From Ochotona curzoniae (taxonomy: Eukaryota; Chordata; Mammalia; Lagomorpha; Ochotonidae), in assembly GCF_017591425.1 (NCBI RefSeq), contig NW_024466599.1, positions 73,450,501-73,514,500 of the forward strand: 64,000 nt of DNA, in the 5' to 3' direction. This document shows, one piece after another, positions 1 through 10,895 of this stretch. Within the stretch, counting starts at the first letter, position 1, and each line of letters starts with the position of its first letter. Below the pieces are notes generated by a model. The model was not told where the DNA came from. It saw only the letters and a program-made list of their open reading frames with translations, and did not search any database. A program made the position numbers and the translations under genes.

Positions 1-1000
1 TTCCTCTTTATTTCTACTTCTTCCTTACATGTAAGTTTTTCACATGAAGAAATCATTATTTAAGAAACAAATGGTCATCTTACTGTTTTAAATAGCTCTT
101 CATTCATTGGCCAAGGCTAATTTCTTTGACCGAAAAAATCATTTGTTTTTAATATCATTCTAAATCCAAAAATCGTTTCCACCATTCCTCCATAAAATGT
201 TTGGATATAATTTCTAATGTAGCAGAGTGCCTCACCTAAATGTGACTTGACTTAGAAATATAAATTGTAATAATCTAATTTAAGTTGTAAAATAAAACAA
301 TGTAGCCATTAAATAAAACAATGTAGCCAATAAAAAATTAGAAAATGCTGAAAAAAAATTTCCTATTAGACTGATCTGAGTGATGATTCTAAAGACAAGA
401 AGCATTTCTTCTAAGAAGAGAATGAACGCTGGTTTAAAAATTATTTCATTTGGAGAAATAAACTTGACTGCTAAAATTTTATTTTCTCAATATGAATCAA
501 TAGTATTTATTTACTTCATAGGTCCGATTTAAATATTTCTCTGAAGATTGTTTAAATTTCTTAAAATATGCTGTATAATTATCCAATATTTTCCTTTCTT
601 CCCCTAAGTAAACCATTACCTACTATCAGAGTTCATGTTTAAATTATTTAATGAATGCTTGAAAAATAAAAATTTTGTGGTCTTATATGCATGCAAAACA
701 AAGGAGAAAATTATGGAAAATCAGTGAAATACTGGCAATCATCCCAAATGATATTTAAAGAATGATAGAATTTGGAAAATAGAGTTAGAACTGATGCTTC
801 CTTGGCTAAGGAGCTGGAGCTTGGAAATAAGGAATAAAAATAATCTAAGCCAAGCCACAAAGTATCTAAAACTAAACGAAACAGTACAAGCATGTGTAAG
901 TGACATTTTTTTGATGAGTGACATTTTCAGGAAAGTAGGAAAGCATAGTCCTTTTTAGAACCTAAGATAGATAAAAAGCTTAAGATTTAATTACTCTTGA
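1..1000. other. AT-rich unassigned DNA
   Basis: No repeat family, exon or RNA gene is recognised here. The stretch is AT-rich and stop-dense on both strands. The short reading frames near 711-924 on the minus strand have no recognisable domain and no coding context. The one local structure is the short tandem duplication at 290-329. Confidence 0.6.
290..329. repeat. Short tandem duplication, 21-bp period
   Basis: The 19-base word AAATAAAACAATGTAGCCA occurs twice in a row with two extra bases between copies. The copies are identical, so the duplication is either recent or was made by replication slippage. Confidence 0.85.
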
Positions 1001-1700
1001 GAAGTGCAAGGTACAGCCCGTCACCCTGACTCGCCCTACGACTGTTCTTGTATTTTTTTCCTCCTCACCGCTCAGTTAAGCATAAATTCATAAATTTCAT
1101 GGTTAAGAGAGCCTGAGATGAGAGGCTGCTTGCCTGCACTTAGTCCTGCCACTTCTTATCGGACCATCTGCTGTCACCTCGGAAAGCCAAGACTGTATAA
1201 TCTCAGTAAACACACAAACCCTTCCTGCATTTCATTTTGGTTGGAAGGAAGACCCTATTCTGTGTATTGGTTTTTGAAGTGTCACTGCCTTCTTCTGATG
1301 AATTCTCGGTACCTTCAAGCTGCTGACTTCCTTTGCACGCACGTTATTAACTCTTGAACACGTCTACCCCAAACTTCGAACGTAAAAGCTTAACAAAGTC
1401 CAGGATCTTGGAACTCAATCTCATTTGCATGAAAGCCTGCCTAACAAGTTTTATTCGTCTTCTGGGTTTAAGTAGCATTTGTCATCCATGGACCCACATG
1501 TGTGGAGCTGGCACAGAGCTTGTGTTAAGCAGAAATAAAGAGTGCTGGTTGCAGAGAGACCTAGTGTGCCAGTTCAAAACTCCTGCAAAGGCCCTGCAGA
1601 GGCTGATTGTGCCTAACTGGGTGGGACTGGCGTGTGCCCTCAGCGAGGTGAGTGTGTGTATTTGGGGACGTAAGGGGCAAAGTTGCTATTAGCCAAAAGA
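1000..1700. other. GC-richer unassigned patch with a candidate exon
   Basis: This patch is visibly less AT-rich than its flanks and carries no SINE or L1 signature. Reading frames at 1118-1357 and 1354-1692 (+) are open but contain no domain I recognise. A donor-like AG|GTGAGTG occurs at 1646-1652, and a weak acceptor-like TAG ends at 1475, which would bound an exon of about 172 bases. The evidence does not separate a real exon from chance. Confidence 0.3.
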
Positions 1701-2500
1701 ACTCAAGTAATTATAGCTGGAAAGACATTTATAGAGAACTCCAGATTCAGATCCACACTTTGCTCAATTTTACTAATTCTTTAGAGATTGGGAAGCTCCG
1801 TGAAATGCTGCATACAGATTAAGGAAGCTCTGTGAGCCTCACAGCATTTTTGAGCGAGTGAAAATGAAAGATGACAATGCATCTTGAAAGCAGAGAAAAG
1901 TAACACGTCATTTAAACTTCCATGAAAAGTCTACAGTTGGCAGAGTTTTCACAAGAAGGAAACCAAAGGTGGCATAAAGACATCTTTAGAGAAGACAACA
2001 TGTGACTGATAATCAGAATAAAGATAAAATACAAACCATTTCAGAAAAAAAAAAATAAAAGGAACAGAGTTGGTGGTCTACTTACAATGAATGTGATTCA
2101 TTGAAGTAAAGTCTTCAAAAAGAATGAATTGATACTGAGGGACAAGTAAATTTTCATGAATTGTATGCTAAATGTCAAATAAAAATAAAAAAGCTTCTTT
2201 TTCTATTATTTTAGCTTGTACTTGATTTGATAGAAAGATTGCAATACTGTGTTATGAAGTTAATTAAATAATAATAAATGTATCTTAATTAGGGCAAGCA
2301 ATAAACAAATATGTGTTCTCTTTCTTTTTAAAGGAATAACACAGTTTAATTGCCAAGTAAAATGTGAAATTAAAGACTTTTCATGGTATTGATGAAGAAT
2401 TTAATAAATAAAAAGTAAATATTTAGATAAGAAGGAAACAAATAAGCAAAACTTTAAAAATGTATCTAATATGAAAAAGACAGAAAATGGGAAAAGGAAC
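1700..2500. other. AT-rich unassigned DNA
   Basis: Nothing is clearly identified. A-rich words around 2040-2060 and 2180-2200 could be remains of old L1 sequence leading into the L1 piece that starts near 2500, but similarity is too weak to call. Confidence 0.45.
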
Positions 2501-2644
2501 AAAATAAAGGGAAAAGTCATATGCAAATAAAAGCCAAACAGGTAAATAAAAACAAACCAAGAAATAAATTAAACATTAATGTATTAAACACTCTGACTGA
2601 AAGTCTACTGTTTTCAAAATAGCTAAAAGGAGAGCAAAAGAGAG

Positions 2645-2958
2645 GGGGCCTATTGTGGTAGCCTAGTGGCTAAAGTCTTTGCCTTGTAAGCACCAGGATC
2701 CAATATGGATATTGGTTCGTATCATGGCTGTTTCACTTCCCATCCAGCTCCCTGCTTGTGGCCTGGGAAGCAGTGAAGGACGACCCAAAGCCTTAGGACA
2801 CAGCACCTGCATGAACCTGAGGCTGCTGGCTCCTGGCTTCAGATTGGCTCAGCTGCAGCAGTTGAGGCCACTTGAGGAATAAACCTGTAGATGAAAGATC
2901 TCTTCTTCTCTCTGCATCTCTGCCTTTCCGATAATAAATAAATAAACAAATAAATATC
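2645..2958 (+). mobile_element. C-type SINE, middle-aged, sense
   Basis: The copy starts with a degraded tRNA-like head (GGTAGCCTAGTGGCTAAAG). It continues through ATCCAATATGG, CATCCAGCTCCCTGC and GGCCACTTGAGGAATAAACC, and ends in an (AATA)n/(AAAC) tail. Many substitutions relative to the young copies suggest moderate age. Confidence 0.85.
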
Positions 2959-3372
2959 AGAGAAGAGAGAGAAGATCAAAAGTCCTTAATAAATAAAAGA
3001 TAACCTTTTTTAAAAAAATCAAGATTTTAGAAATTACTGGATGTATAGCCACAATACGTGGGCGATAAACTTAAGGTGCTCAGAATGAATGTATTGTAAG
3101 AAAAAATATTCAGGAAGGAAGTGCATCCGTCAAATAAAAATATTTCATACAAGAATCAAATCATGAAAAAAGAGAAAAACAACAAATGTCGATGCACTTT
3201 AACAGAAACTCAAAATGCACGAAGCCAAAATGACAGAGTGTAATAGTATTAGCAGCAGCTAATAACCCCTCAACATGAGTACAAGGTGAAAATCCCAGCG
3301 GGGACAGAGTCTACACATTATTTACCAACCTACTTAACTTATACCTATAGAATATGTATTGTGAGTATTATA

Positions 3373-3692
3373 AGATTTATTTATTTTTCATGGAAAGGCA
3401 GATTTACAGAGAGAAGGAGAGACAGGGAGAAAGAGCTTGTCTGCTGGCTCACTCCGCAAGTGGCCGCAATGGCCAGAGCTGAGCCGATCCCAAGGCAGGA
3501 GCCTGGACCTTCTTCTCGGTCTCCCCTGTGGGTGCAGGGTCCCAAGGCTTTGGGCCATCCTCGACTGCTTTCTCAGGCCACAGGTAGGGAGCTGGATGGG
3601 AAACCGATCAGCTGGAATTAGAACCGGTGCCCATATAGGATCCTGGGTGTGCCAGGTAAGGACTTTAGCCACTAGGCTACTGTGCCAGGTCA
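3373..3692 (-). mobile_element. C-type SINE, antisense
   Basis: In plus-strand order it reads GATTTATTTATTTTTCATGG, then ACAGAGAGAAGGAGAGACAG, the GGTGCAGGGTCCCAAGGCTTTGGGCC core and GAGCTGGATGGGAA, and ends in the complement of the tRNA-like head (TTAGCCACTAGGCTACTG). Confidence 0.88.
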
Positions 3693-3915
3693 GAATACGT
3701 ATATTTTAAAAACACTCACTATTCATTGTATAATTCATACAATCTGCTAGACCATAAGTGAATCAAAACATATTTTAAAAGCATGATTTTGTTAAGTGTG
3801 GTTTCCACATAAAATGAAATTAACAAGGAATTTATTTCAAAAAGGAAAATTTCAGGTATACAAAAATTAGACACAATGCATGAATCCATCTATTGAAAAA
3901 GATAGCACACCAAAT

Positions 3916-4509
3916 ATTATAACATATGTAGAACTATGAGGAGTTGGGTGGGCTGATGGGCAGTTAGGTCTCTGCCAGCACGTAAGAGGGAAGAACCCCT
4001 TTTAGAGTGGATGAGGTGCTTGTCTTGTTTCCAGGCTGCTCTTACCAAAAATTAGGTTTGTTTGTTTTTCACCCATAAGCATTTCAGAAAAGTTATCTGT
4101 ACACACTCACACCACAAATGGGTTTTGTCTTTGTCTCTGATTGGTCGGTGTTCCAGCCTCTGCTTGGGGATTTTTTTTCCGCCCTCTGATATATTTTCAT
4201 TGTGGCCTTTGATTCCTTGTCAGCCTCTATTCTGCTTCCTCTCTGATTGGCTAACTCTGGATAATCATCCTAGCTGTAAGAACCTTAGGACTGGAAAGTT
4301 TACTGGGCATTTTTCCCCCTGCAGGCCCACTCCTAATTATTGTGGCAGGAAGTTTCTGAAATTAATCTTTCTTTATTAACTGTCCCTATTCTTTGTGAGA
4401 CAAGACCTGAACTTATTTTCAACATCCTGTAACAAGATGAAAAAAATAAAAAAATATGAAGCAACACTTCAAAATGAATCAAATGGAGATATTCTCGTGG
4501 GGGAATTAA
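3916..4509. other. Unassigned stretch with CCAAT-type motifs
   Basis: No repeat family is recognised. Two ATTGG words (inverse CCAAT boxes) lie in similar contexts, CTCTGATTGGTCGG near 4135 and CTCTCTGATTGGCTAAC near 4240. Paired CCAAT motifs are common in LTR U3 regions and promoters, but no TATA box, polyadenylation signal or terminal repeats were found to support either reading. Confidence 0.3.
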
Positions 4510-4738
4510 AAAAGATTTGGGAAAGGCAGAGTGTCAGAGAGAGCACACAGAAAAGTAAGGAGATATTCTGTGTGCTGGCTAGGCCAAGCTGAAGCTAGCA
4601 GCCAGGAAACCCATGACCCAAACCCAAGTACTGGAGAAATTGCCTGTTGCCTCCAGCAGGATACTCAGTCAGAAGTGTGGAACATCTGGAATGCAAACCA
4701 ATTCAGTTTACAATGCAGGCATCTCAAGCAGAGCCTTA
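4510..4738 (-). mobile_element. Old C-type SINE fragment, antisense
   Basis: Recognised by GGAAAGGCAGAGTGTCAGAGAG, the GAAGCTAGCAGCCAGGA core and a final CAGGCATCTCAAGCAG resembling the end of minus-strand copies. It is strongly diverged and lacks a clean tRNA-like head. Confidence 0.6.
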
Positions 4739-4740
4739 GC

Positions 4741-4835
4741 TCCTCCACTCTCCTCCCCTCTCCTCTCCTCTCTTCCCCTCCCCTCCCCTTCCCTTCTCTT
4801 CCCTTCTCTTCCCTTCTCTTTCCTTTTCCTCTTCT

Positions 4836-4870
<35 letters not shown>

Positions 4871-4873
4871 TTA
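4741..4873. repeat. Polypyrimidine tract passing into (TTTA)n
   Basis: An unbroken C/T run covers roughly 4741-4835, with TCCCC-type units and three copies of the decamer CCCTTCTCTT. It passes into about nine TTTA units. The tract abuts the antisense L1 3' end that starts near 4874, so the TTTA part is best read as the L1 tail on the minus strand. Confidence 0.9.
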
Positions 4874-5337
4874 TTGTTGCTTACATTGTATTATGTAGTA
4901 CAGTTTTATAGGCGCTGGGGATTCCCCCCACCCCTCCCATACCCCTTCCCCCATGGTGGATTCCTCCACCTTGTTACATAACCATAGTTCAAGTTCAGTT
5001 GAGATTCATTGCTTGCAAACACATGCCTAGCATAAAGTTCAGCGTCTTATTGTCCAGATAAGTTCAGTGGCCTCTTGGGGAGACCTTCTATGGTCTGAAG
5101 ATAGGTCTAACAGAGTAAAGATCCGGTCAGTTAAAAGCCCCAACAAGGCCTCAGTATCAATATACAACATTATGGAATTAATTGACATAGTATTGGGTAA
5201 ACAATATGTTAAAAATAATGCAAGTTCCATTCTTCGAAACATCTGGGTTGAGACAGTATCAATGACAGGTTCAAAAAATAACAAACAACCAAACAAAAAA
5301 TTACAGGTTAAATCAAGGCAAACATGTGGTATCTAAT
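4874..5337 (-). mobile_element. LINE-1 3' UTR fragment, antisense
   Basis: Read on the minus strand, it ends in GGGGGGAATCCCCAGCGCCTATAAAACTG before its A-rich tail. That matches the sense copy at 41100-41616, which has GGGGGAATCCCAGAGCCTATGAAACTG. Shared words extend upstream, including a GACAATAAGACGCTG/GACAATAAGAGGCTG pair and the ATGTCAATTAATTCCAT/ATGTCAATTAACTCCAT pair. Both copies are therefore one lagomorph L1 3' end. The 85-codon minus-strand frame inside is not convincing as a gene. Confidence 0.75.
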
Positions 5338-5349
5338 CTTTTGGGATCC

Positions 5350-5668
5350 TCTTCTTTTTTAATGGTTGCTGATTCATCTGGGAGTCAGAGTGAGAGAAAG
5401 AGAGAGAAAAAGATCTTCTGTTTGTTGGTTTACTCTGCAAATGTGGTCAGTAGCCAGGGCTGGGCCAGGAAAAAGCCAGAAACCATCCTTCAGCCCTCCC
5501 ATATAAAGGGGAGGGGTTCAAAAACTTGGGCCTTCTTCCACTGCTTTCTCATGTACATTAGCAGGGTCTTGAATCAGAAATGGAGCATGTGGGACACAAG
5601 CCAGTGCCCACATGGAATTCAAGCTTGGTAATTTACTGCTTAACTCATTGCACAATGATCTGATCTGA
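5350..5668 (-). mobile_element. C-type SINE, antisense, diverged
   Basis: The AGAAAGAGAGAGAAAAAGATC block, TTTACTCTGCAAATG and CTTCCACTGCTTTCTC match the minus-strand SINE order, and the copy ends near TTGCACAATGATC. A shorter diverged SINE-like piece may follow at 5690-5770 (GAAATCTGGAGCAGCAGCACTG). Confidence 0.75.
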
Positions 5669-5769
5669 CTTAAATTCTTGATCCAGCATCTACTGTATTA
5701 GCAGAAATCTGGAGCAGCAGCACTGACACCCAGATTTGGAATGTGGAATCCCAAATAGTGACTTGATCC

Positions 5770-6814
5770 ATAATGTCCACCCAAAGTAACAATAGTTTTT
5801 ACTGTGGTTCCTTACACTTAAAAAATATACGAAGTAATTTATCTTTTGATTAGGCCCTTAGCATACTCAGTGTGAGTCAACTTTAGATGCACTATATGTA
5901 AGAGAAGGCTTTCAACAACTTTGTAATGATTTAATAAATTGCTTTCGTCAATGCTTATTTTCTTCCTTCCTATAATTGTCCATTGGTAATTCTTTAAAAA
6001 CTTATTTTATTTTTATGATGTGACCAAATTTCATGAATCTTCCATAATGCACTTAGGAGCATAGTGATACCTCCCTTTTTATTATATATAGTTGATCCTT
6101 TTGAAATGGCTCTGAAATGATAGGCATACAATAGCAAAGTGTGAATCATAACTACGCCATAAGCATACATTGCCAGAAAAATAAGGCAAGTGTTCCAAGA
6201 TGGTAATTGTTACACAGCTCAAGTATAAAGTTTTATCAACAACTCATGCTTATTCTAAGGCTTTACTTAATAATTATAATGACATTGACATCATGACATT
6301 ATAAAACTTAAGATGTTGTCACCACTTGTGAAATGGCAAGACATTATAAGCAAAGATATAAATTGACTTGAATTTGCATGAATGTGAGTTGCAGGCCATC
6401 AAATAACCAGTTTATTTTTTAAGTGAATAGAAGGGCCAGGTATTCTGGAATTTCACAGCAGCTGTCCTTGCAAATTAACTTGTAATTATTTTAAGAATTC
6501 ATCCTTCAATATAATTTCTCTTCCCATTTAGTGATTTAGTGATTTAGTGATTAAAAATTACTCTCTCATATTTTAATGGAATGGCAATAGTATGTTAAGA
6601 TCTTAATATCACATAAGATTACTAATGGCAATTTTTAGGTTATCTAGCCAGTCATGCATTCAGCAATTTACAAATTTGGGTACGTTTATTATTAATGAAA
6701 TTGCACAAGCCTTTGTATATTATTATGGTTAATTTCTCAAATATCGCAATGATACAAACAAGACTTTTACGAAGATGTGTAAAATTAGTTTCCATTCAGC
6801 TATCCACACTAAAT
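5770..6814. other. AT-rich unassigned DNA
   Basis: No gene, SINE or L1 is recognised. A TTTAGTGA octamer is repeated three times at 6527-6550. The rest is AT-rich single-copy-looking sequence. Confidence 0.5.
6527..6550. repeat. (TTTAGTGA)3 tandem octamer
   Basis: Three perfect copies of an 8-base unit, consistent with local slippage. Confidence 0.85.
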
Positions 6815-6900
6815 TATTCATTCATATATTAATTCACCAAATATTTTGGGTTCCAAATGTGTTCCAGTATATGCTATTTAGAGGAAAGATAGATATTAAA
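6815..6900 (-). mobile_element. Probable LINE-2 or MIR-tail fragment, antisense
   Basis: The order ATTCATTCATATATTAATTC, ACCAAATATTTTGGG, TGTGTTCCAGTATATGCTA mirrors the common mammalian antisense pattern of 'attcattca...aacaaatatttattgag...tgtgccaggcactgtgcta'. The fragment is short and diverged. Confidence 0.45.
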
Positions 6901-6939
6901 ATAACTGTAACATCAAAGCTGTAGCCATTGGTGTATACA

Positions 6940-7215
6940 AAGTATTTGGAGAGATGGAGAGAGAGAGAGAGAGATCTACCTATTGGTTCACTCCCCAATG
7001 GCCACGACAGCCAGATAGCCTATGCAGAGCCAGAAACCAGGAGTTTCCTCTGGGTCTCCCACACAGTACAAGGTGACCCATCCTCTGCTGCTTTCCTAGG
7101 CCATAGGAAGACAGCTGGATCAGAAGTGGGGTATTTAAGACATGAACTGGCACCCACTTGGGATGTTGGTGTTTTCAGGCTGAGGACTTGTCTGCTATGA
7201 CATGGTGCTGGTCCC
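6940..7215 (-). mobile_element. C-type SINE, antisense
   Basis: A GAGAGAGAGAGAG block is followed by TTCACTCCCCAATGGCCACG, GGGTCTCCCACA, CTGCTTTCCTAGGCCATAGG and a final GACATGGTGCTGGTCCC. Its 3' A-rich tail complement is short. Confidence 0.82.
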
Positions 7216-8160
7216 TTGATGATTATCTTCAAGTCCACTGGTATAGTCTAACTAAATTAGAAGAGAACATTGGGCATTCTGAAAATGTTATTATTTATTA
7301 CTACTACTGCTACTATTGAAAGATGATACATAGTAGAAATTACATAAAAGCAACACAAATTGTTTTTTCTCAAGTGGTACTTAAAACAGAAACAAAATAA
7401 TATTCTATATGAATTATACTCATAGTATAAATATCTGCCTTTCAGTTAACTATCTGTTTTTTCTTATGGCATACTTTTAATTTCATTAATATCAGTATTT
7501 TTATCTCTACAGTGATAATTCTGAAGATTGTAAAATATCTTCCAATAAATGTTTGTGCAAATGAGCCATGTGCTCCTGGCTCAAAGGATAGTGAAGGAGT
7601 CTTACTCAGCCTTGCAGTGTCATCTCAGACCCAGATAAATGACAGGTCAAGGAGAACTGTGTTTAATACTATATTCCTGAATGAAATGTCACTTTTCCCT
7701 CGGTGTGTCCTCTGTGTGAGCTAATTAATATCATGTTTTGCCTCAATGTCATCGCACCCAGATGCTGACCTTCAGTATCCCTTCACACAATGCACAAATG
7801 AATTCTATCTTAGGAAAAGGTAGAAATCTTAAAGGCTCCACGAAACAAAGTATAATCTATTCTGTTTTATAATATGAGGTGAGGTAACACCACAGAAGCA
7901 CAGGAAGCTCAGAGGCATGCATTAGTTATTTCCAAAGCAAAATTCACCAAGAGATTACAAATCAAAGACGAAGAATTCTGAAAGCTACATGATATAAACA
8001 TACTATATACCAGGGATTATTGATATAACTATAGGCAGACTTCTCAGCATAAATTCTGCAGGGCGAGAGAGAGAGGTATGAGATTCTAAGCAATGAATGA
8101 AACATTTGCCAAGCAAGGATAAGTTGCTTAAGAATGTCTTTCATCTGTTAGGGAAGAATA
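7216..8160. other. Unassigned DNA
   Basis: No repeat or exon is recognised. A 70-codon open frame at 7512-7724 (+) begins just after a TTTTTATCTCTACAG acceptor-like sequence ending at 7511. It contains no domain I know and no clear donor. Confidence 0.35.
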
Positions 8161-8503
8161 AATAGGTTTGCAGACAAAGAAAAGCTAAGAAAATTATTCG
8201 CCGATATGTCTGCCTTACAGGAATTTTTAAAGGGAAATTTTGTCAGCTGAAGCAAGAAGTTGTGAATAATATAAAACATGATAGCAAAAATCACAGTGGT
8301 ATAGGTAACACATGGTTTTATTACGCATACTCTTTTTTAATAATAGAGTGGAAGAATAAAACAGAAAAATATTAAAGAAACAAATATTTGACCGAGCAAT
8401 TAATTCACCAGTTATGACAACTATGACCCACAACATCACTATTAATAAAGAACACATAATAGTTGCACAAAATATTAAAAAGAAAAGAAAAAGCAAGACA
8501 CCA
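8161..8503 (+). mobile_element. Old LINE-1 fragment (5' of the ORF2 catalytic region)
   Basis: The run GCAGACAAAGAAAAGCTAAG, CTGCCTTACAGGAATTT, TAAAGGGAAATTTTGTCAGC, AAATCACAGTGGTATAGGT parallels the L1 segment 'cagacaaacaaaagctgagagaattca...ctgccttacaagaaatgctaaaggga'. It is heavily mutated. It is probably the upstream part of the same old insertion that resumes at 8590. Confidence 0.65.
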
Positions 8504-8580
8504 GGGGCTATCACTGTGGTGTAGTGGTGCAGTTGGTTAAGCCTCCAGCTGGAACAGCATATGGAAACCTGGATAGCCAC
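8504..8580 (+). mobile_element. Short C-type SINE head fragment
   Basis: GGGGCTATCACTGTGGTGTAGTGGTGCAG and GTTAAGCCTCCAGCTGGAAC resemble a tRNA-like head with an A-box region, followed by an abrupt loss of similarity. Confidence 0.45.
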
Positions 8581-8589
8581 AAGAAAATG

Positions 8590-8995
8590 AAATACAATGG
8601 TTCTTACATCATACACACACAAAAAAAAAATGATCTAAGAATACACTCAGATATCACTCTATTATACCATTGGAGTAAACATGGGGGAGAAGGATTTCGA
8701 TTGTTCCGGATTTTTTCTGTTAAGCTATGACCCTGAAAACATAGGCAACAAAAGCCAAAATAGACAAATGGGATTGCATCAAACTACAATGATTCTGTTC
8801 AGCAAAGGAAAGAAAATGAAGACATTTCATACAGAGTCAGAGATTATATTTGCAAACTGTACAGCTGATAACGGGCTAATGTGTAAGATATGTAAAACAT
8901 TCAACTAAATAGCAACAGAAGGATTTGCCTGATTTAAACGTTGCCAGAAACTATGAACAGATACTTGTTAGAAAATACAAACAGTCAACAAGTTC
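8590..8995 (+). mobile_element. Old LINE-1 ORF2 3' fragment
   Basis: The words ATAGGCAACAAAAGCCAAAA, TAGACAAATGGGATTGCATC, CAGCAAAGGAAAGAAAATG, TATTTGCAAACTGTACAGC and TAACGGGCTAATGTGTAAGA follow, in order, the well-conserved ORF2 C-terminal coding DNA of mammalian L1. Frameshifts break the frame. Confidence 0.85.
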
Positions 8996-9020
8996 ACTAA
9001 AAGGCCAAAAAAAACACACA

Positions 9021-9330
9021 ACTCCCCTGGAAGGTGCTTGACCTAGCCATTTAGAATGTTGTTGCCTTTCCTGTATTTCACACTGGAGTGCCGTGGTTGG
9101 ACCATCACCCGTGAATAGTGATTTCATGATCCCAGCAGTAGAGATCTTGGAAGACAGTGGTGATGGGCAATCCAGGCTACTGGGTCTCTGCCATCAATTT
9201 CAGAGATCTGGATTGCATTCCCAGTTCTTGGCTCTGGCCTTAGCCCAGTTGTGGACACTTTAGCCATTGGAAGAGTGAGCAAACATGAAAACACTTTCTG
9301 ACTTTGTGTATCTTTCTGCCTCCCAAAGAA
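9021..9330 (+). mobile_element. Old C-type SINE inserted in L1
   Basis: Diverged head (AAGGTGCTTGACCTAGCCATTTAG), then GGCTACTGGGTCTCTGCCATC, TCTTGGCTCTGGCC and ACTTTAGCCATTGGAAGAGTGAG, ending in GTATCTTTCTGCCTCCCAAAG. L1 sequence resumes just after it, so it is nested. Confidence 0.6.
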
Positions 9331-9334
9331 AAAC

Positions 9335-10325
9335 ATGTCCAACATTAGGAATAGTGGGTAAGGTACAAATCAAAATCACAAGAAGATGCTATCTTAAGCA
9401 TGTTAGAGTGCACTTTTTCCAAAGTATAAAAATATTAGTCATTGAGAAGAATAAAAAGGAAAGCATAATTATTGTTGGAATGATAAATCAGTATAATCAT
9501 TATGTAAGATCATATGGAAGTTCTTCATATAGCTGTCAAGTAGAATGACCAGGTTATCTAAAAATCTCATTTCTGGGTGCATACCAAAAAAAAAAAAAAA
9601 CTTAAGTGAATTTGTCAAGGAAGTCAGTGTCCTTCATGCCCATTGCAACGTAAAATAAATAAGTAAATAAGCTATGGAAACAACCTAACTGTTCATCAAT
9701 ATATTTGTGGATATAGAAATGTGGTGCACAAAGTAATATTATTGTGGAACTGATAGATGGGTGGATAGATAGATAGCTGGATAGTATTTTTTTTGGTATT
9801 CTCCTCAATGACTACTGTTTTCATACTTTTGATAAAGTACATTCTAGAGAGAGAGATTAGATATAGATCTGATTCATCACTCACAATGGAATGCTATTGC
9901 ACCTTAAAAATAAAGACTGTTTTGTCATTTGTGATAACACTGATCTTTATTGATAACAATATTAAGAGAAATCAATCTGGTACAAAAAAACAAATATTAT
10001 AAAATCTTTCTTCTATATGGGATCTTAAGAAGTTAAACCCATGGAAGAAAAGAGTGGAATAATGATTAAGGAGGCAAAATGGTTGAGCTCTATTGCTCAA
10101 ATGTGTAAACCATAGTTAGCATAATATGTCATACATTTCAAAATAAAGAGTGAATTTCAAGTGTCTCAACAAATGACAAGAACCGAAGTGATGAATACAT
10201 TAATTATATTCATTTAATCATTTCACAATGAGCATTTGATATATCAAAGCACCACATTTATTCTAGAATATATGCAATTATGATTTGTCAATTAAAAATA
10301 ATGTTAATTTAAAAATATCAAGAAT
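9335..10325 (+). mobile_element. Old LINE-1 3' end
   Basis: The L1 ORF2/3' UTR order is visible: CAAATCAAAATCACAAGAAGATGC, AAACAACCTAACTGTTCATC, CAATGGAATGCTATTGCACC, TGATGAATACATTAATTATATTC, TTTAATCATTTCACAATGAGC, ATATCAAAGCACCACATTT. This is the classic 3' tail of older mammalian L1M elements, ending near 10320. Confidence 0.85.
9730..9785. repeat. GATA-type short repeat inside L1
   Basis: GATAGATGGGTGGATAGATAGATAGCTGGATAG is an imperfect tetranucleotide repeat that interrupts the L1 sequence. Confidence 0.7.
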
Positions 10326-10640
10326 TACAGAAATGATCAAAGCTCTTCTTAATAGTATTAATTTACACAGAGCAGGATTAGGATAAGCCATGTATTTTCT
10401 ATTGAACCGTTTTATTCATTTAAACAATGTTCACATATAATCTGTTTTTATCAGATTTCAAATTGTATATTGCCGGAGGCATAGCTACATGTTTTGTAAA
10501 ACAACACATTAATAAAATAGTTTGAATAATTCCCTAAAGTAATAATTATTCCAAAAAAGTCTGCAATTGATAACATCAGATATAGTCAAGAGAAATGAGG
10601 CAAATTTCGTACCATAGTTTATAGTGTACCACATAGAAAA
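10326..10640. other. AT-rich unassigned DNA
   Basis: Nothing is recognised between the old L1 3' end and the MIR copy. Confidence 0.5.
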
Positions 10641-10644
10641 GACA

Positions 10645-10895
10645 GTTTAGTGTCTGTAAGACAAAGGGTAACGACGATGCCGTCAGAAAAACCTGAATTG
10701 GAATCTTATCTCCTTGCTGACCAGCTGTGTGAACTCAGGAAAATGTAATTATCCCTAGAGTCCTTGCCTTATGCATCCAAACATTAGAGATACTAATAGG
10801 TGTCTTAGAAAGTTGATCTGGCAATTACACCGAAAAATGTCTAGCCAAGTGCTTGATGCAATGCAAGTTGTGACCATGTATCATTGATTTCATTT
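10645..10895 (+). mobile_element. MIR SINE, sense
   Basis: AACCTGAATTGGAATCTTATCTCC, GACCAGCTGTGTGAACTCAGG and AGCCAAGTGCTTGATGCAATG follow the MIR order 'cctgggttcaaatcc...agctgtgtgaccttgg...agtgcctggcacatag'. This is an ancient mammal-wide tRNA-derived SINE. Confidence 0.75.

Larger units (their letters stand above)
2500..3915 (+). mobile_element. Old LINE-1 fragment (ORF2 5' half), interrupted by two SINEs
   Basis: Segments 2520-2640 and 3700-3910 resemble the endonuclease-region coding DNA of old mammalian L1s. The first has the context of 'new words, then AAACACTCTGACTGAAAG'. The second has a GACCATAAG stretch, then a long A-rich AAATTAACAAGGAATTTATTTC stretch comparable to the L1 'gaccataa...aactagaaatcaataac' region. 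Stops and indels are frequent, so it is dead. The SINEs at 2645-2958 and 3373-3692 sit inside it. The part from 2960 to 3370 is assigned only by position. Confidence 0.45.

Noticed and set aside
5039..5296. Small protein gene of 85 codons on the minus strand
   Set aside because: It lies within an L1 3' UTR. The homologous copy at 41100-41616 does not keep the same frame intact.
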